Assembly (NCBI GenBank): GCA_031216915.1 | Contig: CM062294.1 | Span: 159,977,455 to 160,041,454, forward strand | Length of the DNA stretch: 64,000 nt | Reading direction: 5' to 3' | Source: Pictodentalium vernedei | Taxonomy: Eukaryota > Mollusca > Scaphopoda > Dentaliida > Dentaliidae | Shown here: in pieces, positions 31,139 through 42,231 of the stretch | How the letters are laid out: each line of letters opens with the position of its first letter | Position numbering within the stretch: the stretch's first letter is position 1 | Program-made: the position numbers and the translations under genes | Notes under the pieces: generated by a model | The model's database searches: none | The model's input: the letters and a program-made list of their open reading frames with translations, nothing else | What the model was told of the DNA's origin: nothing

Positions 31139-33329
31139 AGATTCACCTATTTTCTAATAGGCGAATCTCTTGTTATTCTTATTATTTATTTTTTATTTCA
31201 CTGATTTTTATCAGCCGAATTGTGCGAAAATGGCTTGTACGATTCTGCTGAAATTCGGCACATCCATAGAGCTTCATGAAATCGTGCTTGATTGAAACAT
31301 GGCATATCTGTAGTTTTTCTTTAGGTATTCTTGAAAAATTTAACCCTATGCCCATTCTGATTGCATAAAGATAGGTGCCATAAAAAAAAATCTATTTTTT
31401 CAGAAGTTAGTGGGTTGAAGTGACAATTTCCTCCATTTCTAATTGACTGAGCGCTGAATACTTTCCGTGGCTGCATACAGCAGTCAAAGTATGACAACTT
31501 TTGTATTATACGTTATTATTAAAAGTTTAACCCTAAGCGGTTTTGAGAATTTCCATAAGAGTACTGTCAGAATAATTGCTATTTTTGTCAACGTTCAGAT
31601 GTGATTTCTCAGCACTGGAGCCATCTATTCTCAAAACGTTTCCCATGAGAAGATAATGCTTTTATCCAAGACCGATTTTGTTGTTGTATGTTTTATTTAA
31701 GTTTTAACCTTCACCTTGTTTCCGGACCTTCAATTGAAGTACCCTCAAATTCTTCATAAAATTGGTTCATTTTGAGGTCACTTTTTCCCCCTTTCGAATG
31801 GAATATCGAAAAATGATTTGCATGTCTGTGTTCATAATTGACTACCGAGCATATTTGTTTTATAAGTTTGGTTGTAAACATTAACTCCATGCCCATTCTG
31901 GTTGCATAAATGCAGGTACCATCCAAACAAAACTCCAAATTTTTTTGAATGTGGTATGTTTAAGGGAGAATTTTCTCCATTTCTAATTGATCGAGCACTG
32001 AATGTTTTATATGGCTGCGCGGAGCAGTGAAAGTATAACAACTTTTGTTTTATATGTTATGATTAAAAGTTTAACCCTTGGCAGATTTGAGAGTTCCCAT
32101 AAGGGTACTGTCCGAATAATTGTTATTTTCGCCAGGTTTCACATGCGATTCTCAGCACTGGATTCATATTTTCTCAAAATGTTTCCAATGAGAAGACTGG
32201 GCGTTCACCCCAAAACATTTTTGCTGTTATATATTTTATTCGAAGTTTTAATCTTCAACCAGTTTTTGTGGCTTGAATTGGGGTACCCTCAAATTCGTCA
32301 TAAAATTGGCTCATTTCGAATTCATTTTTCACCCACTTTCGAATGGAATAACTAAATATGACTTCCATACCCGCCTTCATAATTGATTACCGAGCATATT
32401 TGCTGTGGTAAGTTTGGTTGTAAAATTTAACCTTATGCCCATTCTGGTTGCATGAAGATAGATGCCATCCAAAAAAAACCCTAATTTTTTCAGAATTTGA
32501 TAAGTTTAAGTGACAATTGACTCCATTCCTGTCTGATTCAGCCCTGAATGCTTTCTATGGCTGCATGAAGCAGTCATGGCATGACAACTTTTGTTCTATA
32601 TATTATTATTAAAAGTTTAACTCTTGGAAGGTTTGAGAGTCCCCATACAGGTACCGTTAGAATGCTAAAGCTATCACAAATGGGCACTATTAGCACAATT
32701 CTCACAAACCCTCAGAGGAGTTGGTCTGAAACTCTCCTAATTTCTGCAGCATAACGTAACTCATCTCGGAACATAGGCTGCATCCCTCGCATTAACCTCT
32801 TTTTGCCACAACAGTCGAACAAAGCACATTTTGGCAAAAATTAACTAATGTTCACATGCGATTCCTCAGCACTGGAGCCATATTTTCTCAAAACGTAGAC
32901 TTTGAGAGAATAGAGCATTTATCCCAGGATAACGTTTCCTGTTCAAAGAGTATTAACCCTCGGACAGTGTTCGGGCTTTGAAGTGAAGTACCCTCATATT
33001 CGTTGCGAAATACGCGCACTTTGAGTTCCCTTTGACTGCCATTTTGAATGGAATGTTGGAAAATCATTTGCTTATCGGTATTTATAACTGACATCTTAGC
33101 TGACATGGAAGCATACATGTGTGCAGAGACTTTTGCAGTTTACTCTTGACTTTGGCATTAATCCTACACCATCAGTGTTTATGCCACTAACAGTAATGTC
33201 AGAAGAATTGTTAGACTCTGAAGACACAGTTTTCTATCTGTTACGAACTGAGTAGCCTGAAATACTTTCCAACTATGTAAGCAAGCCGATTTTGCCTACT
33301 CCCAAAAAGCAAGCAAAATAGGCGAATCT
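31139..33329. mobile_element. 2.2 kb putative non-autonomous element with palindromic ends, copy A
   Basis: AGATTCACCTATTTT (31139-31153) and AAAATAGGCGAATCT (33315-33329) form 15 bp inverted ends with one mismatch. Each end is also part of a local palindrome: GATTCACCTATT-TTCT-AATAGGCGAATC at 31140-31167, and GATTTTGCCTA...ATAGGCGAATC at ~33283-33328. Between them lie three diverged ~545 bp repeats. No transposase is encoded. A MITE-like DNA element is the simplest reading, but no target-site repeat was identified. Confidence 0.5.
31325..32960 (+). repeat. Three diverged ~545 bp tandem units, copy A
   Basis: TTTAACC.TATGCCCATTCTG.TTGCAT recurs at ~31340, ~31880 and ~32428. ATGGCTGC....GCAGT, ACAACTTTTGT and TTATTAAAAGTTTAACCC follow at matching distances each time. 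Units differ by perhaps 15-25%, so the expansion is old. The short open stretches in them are not conserved between units. Confidence 0.8.
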
Positions 33330-34068
33330 CTCGATTTCTTGAAACAGAAAAATCTAGTTGTTAAATTCCTTTATAAATTGTTTTTTAAATTATTTTAAAT
33401 TGTTTTTCAATTTTTAAAAGTTTTTTATTTTTTTCAAATTTTTATTTGTTTTTTTTTATTTATGATTTAAATGGTTTTAATTATTTAAAAAAAAAACACT
33501 CACGCACCTGTGCCATTGAGCCAAGGAGAGGGGTTTTACTGGTTGCAAAACTTGTTCCCAAATCCTCATAAAACAAATAGGACTAAACCAAATGTCAGAT
33601 TTTGGGCTAGGATAATTAGCCACCTGTTCGATAATGTTCCCACTTTTGTTTACATAAACAGCCAATTGATTGACAAGTGTTTTCTTAATGACTGGTGTAA
33701 TTGACGTATCTATACATGCTTAAATATGTTTGCACGGTCACTTTATCACTGAAACAGCGTGCATACTCCATTTGTCAAATCTACACCAGAGGTGACAAGC
33801 ATTTTACAATGGAGGGCATTTCTTGGGTTAGTCTCACCTACCCGGTTGGTCGTTGGTAATTAATAACGTATATGCTAAGTAAACACGCTTTCGTCTGTTC
33901 CATGTATGTTTGTCTGTGTTGAGGATTGTCCAAAGTGTGTTTTTTTCAGAACTCGCAGTATTTGCAGTGCATTTTAAAGCGAGTTCATTTTTAGTACTCA
34001 TTGAATTCACAGTGTATAAATATGCAGAATTATTTAGTATCCTCAGCCAACAATAATGCGCTTTTTGA

Positions 34069-34982
34069 TTTAAACATATTTTATTGTCGTAAGATGTTGA
34101 CTGACAAAAGGATTGGAACACAAATTATTGCAACTTAATTACGTTCCTCTTCTGATAAACAATGGCAAAGCATAATATAAGATTTACATAACGACATTAA
34201 CAAAATAGCATAATGAGATAGAAATGATTTAATGAACAGATAGAGAATTTGAAGGTTACCAAAGTCGTTGGGTTGAGAAATAAACTTCTGATAACTAGTT
34301 ATTATAAAATAATGTAGAATAGTTAGGATGAAGTGCAGTCCGGAAAGCGAAACTGGCAGGTAGTAGGTCTCGAACGTTCAGCCCCAAAAGTCTATACCAG
34401 TTCTAAATGGTGGCCGCATGAAGCCGCTGATCGCGACTTCGTGCTAGTTTGAAAGGTTCCAGATCATACGTCATAAAAATCGGAAAGTTGCATCTAACAA
34501 ATAAGTAAGGAAGTTTATTTTACATACTGGTGCGCATTAACTTTTTCTTTTTTTCTTTTTTTCTCTTACAGAAGCCAGCCAAACCAAAAGCTAAAGAGAA
34601 CGTACCTTACTGTTCAGCCAGGAACCCAACCAACTCTGTCCCATCTGACAGAGCTCAAAGACTAGACTAGACGGAGTGGGTCCAATTCCCACAGCGCTAT
34701 GATCATTGATGGATATCGGTGTGTCTGGTGGTTATGTTATTCGAAAAGTCCGCTTTATGAGATAAAAGACTGGACTGTCCTCGAAATCTTGATTATATTT
34801 TTCCATGATATTGTGGGTTTGCCAAACATAAGGTCGTCTGTCTACAAATAGCTTAGTGCTATAAGATTTACTATTTTGTACATTGTGCAGAATTTATGGA
34901 TTTCTCAACGTCGTGAAAGGATGGACCACCCGAGTTCCAGAAGGATACATTCTTTCTGAGGAAACTGATCTTGTCTGGCCTG
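34069..34982 (-). mobile_element. Truncated LINE I 3' fragment, copy A
   Basis: Matches LINE I from its 3' end (3360) to ~4180, then jumps to the equivalent of ~4640-4757, so it carries an internal deletion of ~450 bp. It is cut at 34982 by the 3' end of LINE III. Confidence 0.85.
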
Positions 34983-35644
34983 ATATATGATATGATATGT
35001 ATTTATTCACCAGTATACAAAAAGTATAGATATATACATAATAGTTTTACAAGCATAACAAAATTCGTTGTACAATAAGATATTTTCAATACCCATACAA
35101 TGGTATGACACATTTTCTTTTTGTATACCAGTAGGGAAAGGCATAGCCAGATTGGCTGTCTTCCTGTCCTTCCCTATAGTAGGGGAAATAAAACCAAAGA
35201 ATCCCTAGAATGGCGGAAATAACCCAAAAGGGGTATGTGGAGGCAACATTGTTTTCTCTGTCTACCAATCCAAAGTTCTTCTAATAAATCATGGCTTTTG
35301 TGCAAAATATGTTAGGTGGTCAGCGTAGGTTACAACACAGTACTCTCCGATTGGTCTCTAGAGTTATTGCGGTTAATTAGAACAGAAAAGGACTGATTTT
35401 ACAAAAGTAACAACTCCATATTTTGAAGTAATAGAGACCAAGCCGGGAGACCAAATAGGACGAGATGCCAGACGATTGTTCCCATTGAAGATAGATCATG
35501 TACTGACCGAAGACTGTTTGGTACAGGTGGTACATTGCAATGCCTTTATTATCCGGATATTCCTTGTTGAGTCAACAGTTTACAAATGCATTGTGAGTAG
35601 TAACCGGGAATAGTAAGAGGCATTATTTTAGGTTCAACGGTATA
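34983..35644 (-). repeat. LINE III 3' UTR
   Basis: Non-coding, ending in CATATCATATCATATATCA on the minus strand. A shared phrase AAGGCATAGCCAGATTGGCT (35136-35156) recurs in the second copy of the family at ~57989, which confirms it as element sequence. Confidence 0.75.
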
Positions 35645-35959
35645 CTAGAAGGCACAATCTGGACAGTAGGGGTTGGAGCAGGAAACATTTTCCGAGTAGG
35701 TCGCAAAAATTTTTGTTATGAGCTTGGTCTTGAATTCTTTCCTATTTTTGGTTTCTCGGATACACCTATCTAGGCCATTCCATAGTATTGGGAAAGCGAA
35801 CACAGGTAAGCTGTCTAGCGCTTTAGTTCTAGTTCTATGCCTACGAATTAGTCCCATTTGCCGCGTGTTCATAAATTCGTTATTTGTAACAGAGAAAAAA
35901 ATCGGCAAAGGACTTTGGAAGGTTACCATTATGCCAATCGAACATAAATAAGGAAACAT
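35645..35959 (-). pseudogene. LINE III ORF2 C-terminal end
   Basis: The frame contains NTRQMGLIRRHRTRTKALDS, LPVFAFPILWNGLDRCIRET and FKTKLITKIFATYSENVSCS. This matches the N.R......+.R+..g..s..f.g..lWN.lp..i+...s...Fk..lk tail of CR1/L2-like ORF2 proteins. It overlaps the end of the RT stretch in another frame, so one frame change lies near 35890. Confidence 0.75.
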
Positions 35960-36752
35960 GTAGGGTATACAAATCCTTTATTTTTAGTATTTTATCATTG
36001 ATAAATAGAGGGTCTGTGTGGGCATTGTACTTTTTATTATTTATAATTCGTATCGATCTCTTTTGTAATTTAAAGAGACGGTTGCAGGCTTTTGATGCAC
36101 CCCATAATGGAATTCCATAGATAAAATGGCTCTGTATTAGTGTAAAGTATAGGCTTTTCAAGATTTTGTGTGGTAAAATATGTTTTACTCTATTAAGGGC
36201 ATAATTCGCAAGAGCAACTTTCGAGGAAATCTGTGATATGTGAGCATTATATGATAGTTTTTCATCAATAGTAATACCAAGAAACTTTATAGATTTTCCC
36301 CCATTTCCGCAATTGTCAGCATTAGTAATGTGATTATTAATTTTAATGTCCTGAAGTATGACGTTCTTATTTTGGGATGGATTAAGAGCAATGTAGTTTG
36401 TTTTCTTGGGGTTTAGTACCAACTGGTCGGCTGTGCACCAGTCAAATATCTTTTGAAGTTCTTCATTAAATTCCAACACCAGCATATTTAACTCTGCCGC
36501 AGCCTTGTATGTGGACGTATCGTCCACAAAGGAGAGTAGATTTAACTTAGTTGAATTACAAATATCGTTTATGTATTTGAGGAACAGAATAGGTCCCAGT
36601 ATTGAGCCCTGTGGTACTCCGCAGCTTAGTTCAGATAGGTCAGATTTACTATCACCAAAAGAGACATACTGCTTTCTGTTCTGTAGGTAACTCTTAAACC
36701 ATTTGTTCGCACCCCCTCTTATTCCATAATATTCTAATTTTTGAAGTAGCAC
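35880..36752 (-). pseudogene. LINE III reverse transcriptase, C-terminal two thirds
   Basis: A 290-residue stretch contains LLQKLEYYGIRGGANKWFKS, LSCGVPQGSILGPILFLKYI (motif B ~42-61), SFVDDTS (motif C 74-80; FADD reads FVDD, both Asp kept), IKFLGITIDEKLSYNAHISQ, IQSHFIYGIPLWGAS and LQKRSIRIINNKKYNAHTDP. This is a CR1/L2-like RT. Motif A and the fingers are missing: the sequence passes directly from the linker at 36760 to LLQKLEYYGIRG, implying an internal deletion of roughly 500 bp or more near 36757. Confidence 0.85.
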
Positions 36753-36759
36753 ATCATGA

Positions 36760-37029
36760 CTAGGAGTTTCCTGTAAAGGAAGCGTTTAAAAATTCGACAA
36801 ATGACTTACGAGGTTGGGATATATGAGTTGTCGTCTGAATTCCAATGTTGGCAAAGAAATTATTAAATTCTTGTGCAATTTCATTTGGCTCATATATCTT
36901 CGTATCACCAAGATTAAAGAACGACGGTAAAGTCCGTTTGTTTTTATTTTTGTTCAGTGCGTTATTTAGGATTTGCCACGTTTTCCGCATGTTGTTCTTA
37001 TTTTCTAGAAGAATTTTCTCAAAGCACAT
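36760..37029 (-). pseudogene. LINE III ORF2 linker
   Basis: The stretch reads NNMRKTWQILNNALNKNKNK, then FNLGDTKIYEPNEIAQEFNN FFANIG. This matches the kktW..in.......k......i.d..ei...FN.fF..ig linker between endonuclease and RT in this LINE type. It ends at the internal deletion described for the RT. Confidence 0.8.
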
Positions 37030-37075
37030 AGCTTTACATCGTTTCTTTAATTTATTAAATATCCGACAGTAATTT

Positions 37076-38164
37076 TTATAATTTCCGATATTGACTTCTG
37101 TTGGAGCTTTTAACTTTTTTTTTGAAGAATTTGTTCTTGTTGTTGGCTGAGACGAGAAGGCCTTTTGTCATCCACGGTTGTTGCTTTATGAATCTTTTAC
37201 TTTTGTGTAGGCTTTGTAAGGGGAAAGCCATTTCATAGGCATTCAAATAAACATTGAGGAATGTTTCATACGCTTCATTAGGACAGTTAGCATCCATCAC
37301 CGGACTGAAATCACTTTGGGATAACAGCGACTTGAAGTGCTCGACAGAATAGGAGTTTATTTTTCTGGTCAAAATCGGATCTGACCTGACCGGTTTGGAA
37401 TGTGAAATTTGGGTATAAATAATTCCAAAGTGATCCGAAACATCGGTAAGGATTATTCCAGATTTTGCAAGTTTAGAGACCTCATTGGAAAATATGTTAG
37501 CAATAAGTGTCGCTGTGCTACCAGTGACTCTAGTTGGTTTTGTAATAACTGGTTGGAAGCTCTCACTAAACATTAGGTCAACAAATGATTCGGTTTTGGT
37601 ATGACACGTTACTTTTAGTAGATCAATATTGAAGTCGCCCATAATAATGGAGGGTTTCTTTTCCGTATTGAGTATATCAGTCACTTGGTTAATTTTTGAT
37701 TGGAAAAGATCGATATCTGCTCTAGGGGCCGTGTTTGGTCTATATATTACGCCAACTACCTTAGAAGAGTTTTTATACTTTAATTCAACAAAGATAGACT
37801 CAAAGACGTGAGGTATAAACATGGAAAGATCTTGTCGAATACTAAAAGAAATATCGCTTTTTACAAACAGACCGACCCCACCGCGACCGTCGTCATCAAC
37901 AGGTCTCGAATTATATTGTAAGGGGTGATATCCTTCTAAGGTATAGGACATATTGGTAGGGATTTTGTAAATTTCTGTCAGGCCAATCACATCGAAAGTG
38001 TTCTCTTTATCATTCAGTTCTGATAGTAAATAATTCAGAGGCTCCCAGTGAGCATTGAGACTTTGGCAGTTGATATGAAATGCCGAGAAGGACCTCGCCG
38101 GGGCTGAAATATGTACAATCAGTCTTAGTAAATATGGCTGCCGAGTCCTCATCTGTTTTATCAA
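37076..38164 (-). pseudogene. LINE III AP-type endonuclease
   Basis: A 362-residue stretch shows FHINCQSLNAHW (29-40), VIGLTEIYK (59-67, Glu64), GRGGVGLFVK, VIYRPN, IIMGDFNIDLLK (173-184), KPTRVT and VSDHFGIIY (242-250). The expected LIDNI motif reads LIANI (~220-224), losing an Asp, and the endonuclease is probably weak or dead. It would nick the target for ORF2-driven reverse transcription. A frame change separates it from the linker at 37029. Confidence 0.85.
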
Positions 38165-38511
38165 TCAGTAGATGACCTAAGTCGTAGTCAGGGTTCGTCT
38201 GGACCTCGCCCAAGTTAGTACTACCCGCCATGATATATGGACCGACCACGGGCATCACAATAGCACACACAATGGATATTACCATTCACAATTGGAAGTG
38301 CATCAAAAAATACATATTTATTCTGGAATCTTGAGGATTTGACAAACTCCGATAAACTGTTCACTTGGACATAATTCAATGGCGATTCAACAAAAAACAA
38401 TGTTGCGTAACAAAAAATAAGCTTTAAGAACATTAGGGAATTGAGAAATGTATTAATTTCCAAGATGAGGGGTGGGGTGAAATTTTCTGTTCTCCTGTCC
38501 GGTGAGAAGAA
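38165..38511 (-). other. Sequence upstream of LINE III ORF2
   Basis: A minus-strand open stretch (38221-38463) starts with a hydrophobic leader (LMFLKLIFCYATLFFVE). It may be the N-terminal leader of ORF2 or chance. Nothing else was recognised before the local duplications begin. Confidence 0.4.
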
Positions 38512-38938
38512 ATTACTGGTTATATAATTATGGTATCTGCAGGGGTGATAGGATTGTATACATCCCGTTAAAAAATTGCATAACCGATATTAACTGTAGT
38601 ATAGGATAAGTTAACTAATAGATCAGTAGTGAAGATACTAGGACACATGGCACAGTCAGGACTAAGGGATAACTATACCCTTCAGTCTCATCATCAGCTC
38701 AGTGTCCCAATTGGAAATTACTGGTTATATAATTGTGGTATCTGCAGGGGTGATAGGATTGTATACATCCCGTTAAAAAATTGCATAACCGATGGTACAG
38801 ATGTTGAACTAAGTCATATTAACTGTAGTATAGGATAAGTTAACTAATAGATCAGTAGTGAAGATACTAGAACACATGGCACAGTCAGGACTGAGAGATA
38901 ACTATACCCTTCAGTCTCATCATCAGCTCAGTGTCCCG
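38512..38938 (+). repeat. Local direct duplication (~200 bp units)
   Basis: ACTGGTTATATAATT.TGGTATC... to ...CATCATCAGCTCAGTGTCCC occurs twice (38512-38704, 38716-38938). The second unit has ~23 extra bases (around 38791-38815). Divergence is only a few bases. Confidence 0.9.
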
Positions 38939-39005
38939 GGTCCTCCTACTTGTGTAGAAGTAAATCGACCAAATAAATAAGCATATTCGCAATTAAATTT
39001 TATCC

Positions 39006-39545
39006 CCATATGGGCCATCTGAATCATCTTCCTAATATATCACGTTTGCCGCACAAAGCTTACATATGAAGATAACTTTTGTGATATCAACGATTGTCTA
39101 TGAAAAAAAAACCATCGTTCCATAAGACCTTAAAAAAGGATAAAAAACTCATCACCGTTCATCAAGCTATCACCAATGGGCGATATCTCGCTTCTGTGTT
39201 GAAAATCGTTTTGTTTGTGGTTGGTAAATTGGTTTGTTTACTGAGATCGTATTCTCTGTGTCACTGTGTCATTAGCCATATGGGCCATCTGAATCATCTT
39301 CCTAATATATCACGTTTGCCGCACAAAGCTTACATATGAAGATAACTTTTGTGATATCAACGATTGGCTATGAAAAAAAACATCGTTCGATAAGACCTTA
39401 AGAAAGGATAAAAAGTCATCACCGTTCATCAAGCTATCACCAGTGGGCGATATCTCGCTTCTGTGTTGAAAATCGTTTTGTTTGTGGTTGGTTAATTGGT
39501 TTGTTTACTGAGATCGTATTCTCTGTGTCACCGTGTCATTAGCCA
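39006..39545 (+). repeat. Tandem dimer of a ~270 bp unit
   Basis: CCATATGGGCCATCTGAATC... starts at ~39006 and again at ~39275, each unit running to ...GTGTCATTAGCCA. A few substitutions and short indels separate them. Confidence 0.92.
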
Positions 39546-39779
39546 ATGAGAGAACATGTCTAATCACGATACATGATTTCGTGTAATGCAGTTTTAAAGA
39601 TTATGAAAGAGGGTAGCATCAGTTCACTGTGGCAAAATTTCTAACTGGAGAAAATTCTATGGATGTACATGTGTTTTCAGTGAGATGTGTGGTTTACAAG
39701 TAATAGCAGGGTAATTACAGGTTATTAATTATTAGTCATTATTAAAAGCTATATGAGTAACTACTCGGGTATGCTACTT
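39546..39779. other. Spacer before the satellite
   Basis: Unassigned AT-rich sequence; no gene seen. Confidence 0.5.
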
Positions 39780-42199
39780 GAATATTAAACTAAGGTTTTA
39801 ACTGTAATCTGTACCGCAGCCACATTCCTGTCGGCGGCCAGTTAAAACAGCTAAAAGTTCCACTACACATTGACATGGCTTCTCACAGTTAATTATTGAT
39901 CACAGCATTTAGTTACACATAGACATGGCTGCTCTGAGGAAGCACATAGTAGAATAACTCTCTACCTAGGATAAGGCTGTTTCAGTAACACAAAATAGTT
40001 AATGATCATGGCTTTGAACAGGTGATATATGGCTGGAAATGGTAGGAAATATGGCTACCTCATGAATAAAAATTTAATATTAAACATATTTTTTTAACTG
40101 TTGTACAATCACAACGGTTAAAAATACAATTACACATGGGTATGGCTGCTCTGAGGCAGCACATAGTGAAATGACTCTGTACATAGTATAAGGCTGATTC
40201 AGTAACATAAATAATTATTGACCATGGCTTTGAACTGGTGATTTATGGCTGGATATGGTAGGATATGGCTGGCCCAATGATATAATTTAATATTTAACAT
40301 ATTTTTTAACCGTTGTACAATCACTGCAGCCAAACATACCATTACACATAGACATGGCTGCTCGGAGGAAGCACATAGGGGAATAACACTGTACACAAGA
40401 TAAGGGTGTTTTAGTAACACAAATAGTTATTGATCATGGTTTTGAACTGGTAATATATGGCTGGGCATGGTATGATATGGCTGCCCTAAGACTATAATTT
40501 AATATTAAATATGTTTTTTTAACTGTTGTACAATCACAACAGTTAAAAATACCATTACCCACAGGCATGACTGTGTTGAGGAAGCACATAATAAAATAAC
40601 TCTGTACATAGGGTAAGGTTGTTTCAGTAACGCAAATAGTTATTGATCATGGCTTTGACCTGCTGATATATGGCTGGATATGGTAGGATATGGCTGCCCC
40701 AAGGAAGTAATAATTCAACAGTAAACATGTTTGTTAACTGTTGTACAATTACAACAGTTGAAACATACCATTACACACGCATATAGTATAATAACTCTGT
40801 ACATAGGATATGGCCGTTTCAGTAACACAGATAGCTATTGATCATGGCTTTGAACTGGTGATATATGGCTGGGTATGGTAGGATATGGCTGCCCCAAGGA
40901 TATATCTTAATATTAAAAATGCCTTTTAACTGTTGCACAATCACAACAGTTATAAATACAACAGTTGAAAAATACCATTACACACACATATAGTATAGTA
41001 ACTCTGTACATAGGATATGGCCGTTTCAGTAACACATATAGCTATTGAGCATGGCTTTGAACTGGTGATATATGGCTGGGTTTGGTAGGATATGGCTGCC
41101 CCAAGGATATATCTTAATATTAAAAATGCCTTTTAACTGTTGCACAATCACAACAGTTATAAATACCATTACACACAGACATGGCTGCTCCGCGGAAAAC
41201 ACAGTGAAGTAACTCTATATACAAGATAAGGCTGTTTCACTAACACAAATAGTTATCGATCCTGGCTTTGAACTGATGATATATGGCTGGATATGGTAGG
41301 ATATGGCTGCCCCAAGGATATAATTTAATATTAAGAATTTTTTTTAAAATGTTGACCAATCACAACAGTTAAGAATACCATTACACATAGACATGGCTGC
41401 TCTAGAGGAGGACATAGTAAAATAACAAAATAAGGCTGTTACAGTGACATAAATAGGTACTGGTCATGGCTTCAAAATGGTGATATATGTTGGATATGGT
41501 AGGATGTGGCTGCCCCAAGGACATATCTTAATATTAAGCATGTTTTTTTTAACTGTGGTACAATCACAACAGCCAAAATACCATTACATTTAAACATTGG
41601 ACATGGCTGCTCTGAGGAAACCCATATTGAAATAACTCTGTACACAAGGTAAGGTTGTTTCAGTAACACAAATAGTTATTGATCATGGCTTTGAACTGGT
41701 GATATATGGCTGGATATGGTAGGATATGCTGCCCCAGGGATATAATTTAATATTAACATGTCTTTAACTGTTGTAAAGTCACAACAGTTAAAAATACCAC
41801 TACACATAGACATGGCAGCTCTGAGGAAGCTCATAGTGAAATAACTCTGTACACAAGATACGGCTGTTCAGTAACACAAACAATTATTGATCATGACTTA
41901 GGACTGGTGATATATAGCTGGATATGGTATGATATGGTTGACCCAAGGATATATTTTAATATTAAACCTGTTTTTTAACCGTTGTGCAATCACGACAGCC
42001 AAAAATACCATTACACATAGACATGGCTGCTATGAGGAAGCACATACATGTAGTACAGTCACACAGTTAAAAATACCATTAATTTAATATTAAACATGTG
42101 TTTTTAGCTGTTGTACAATCACACAGTTAAAATACCATTAATTTAATATTAAACATGTGTTTTCAACTTTTACACAATCACACAGTTAAAAATACCAAA

Positions 42200-42231
<32 letters not shown>

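Larger units (their letters stand above)
29294..34982. repeat. Direct duplication, copy A (~5.69 kb), left of LINE III
   Basis: Sequence starting GAGGGGTTCCGG at 29294 and ending GTCTGGCCTG at 34982 recurs at 47691-53376 in the same orientation. In a 600 bp sample I counted 7 differences (~1.2%). Copy A has native sequence on its left (28861-29293). On its right it meets the 3' end of LINE III. Copy B has the mirror arrangement. Together they look like an oversized target-site duplication. Confidence 0.92.

Noticed and set aside
32002-32355. 117-codon plus-strand frame in segment A
   Set aside because: It lies in one of three ~545 bp repeats. The frame is not kept in the sister units and is shorter in segment B.
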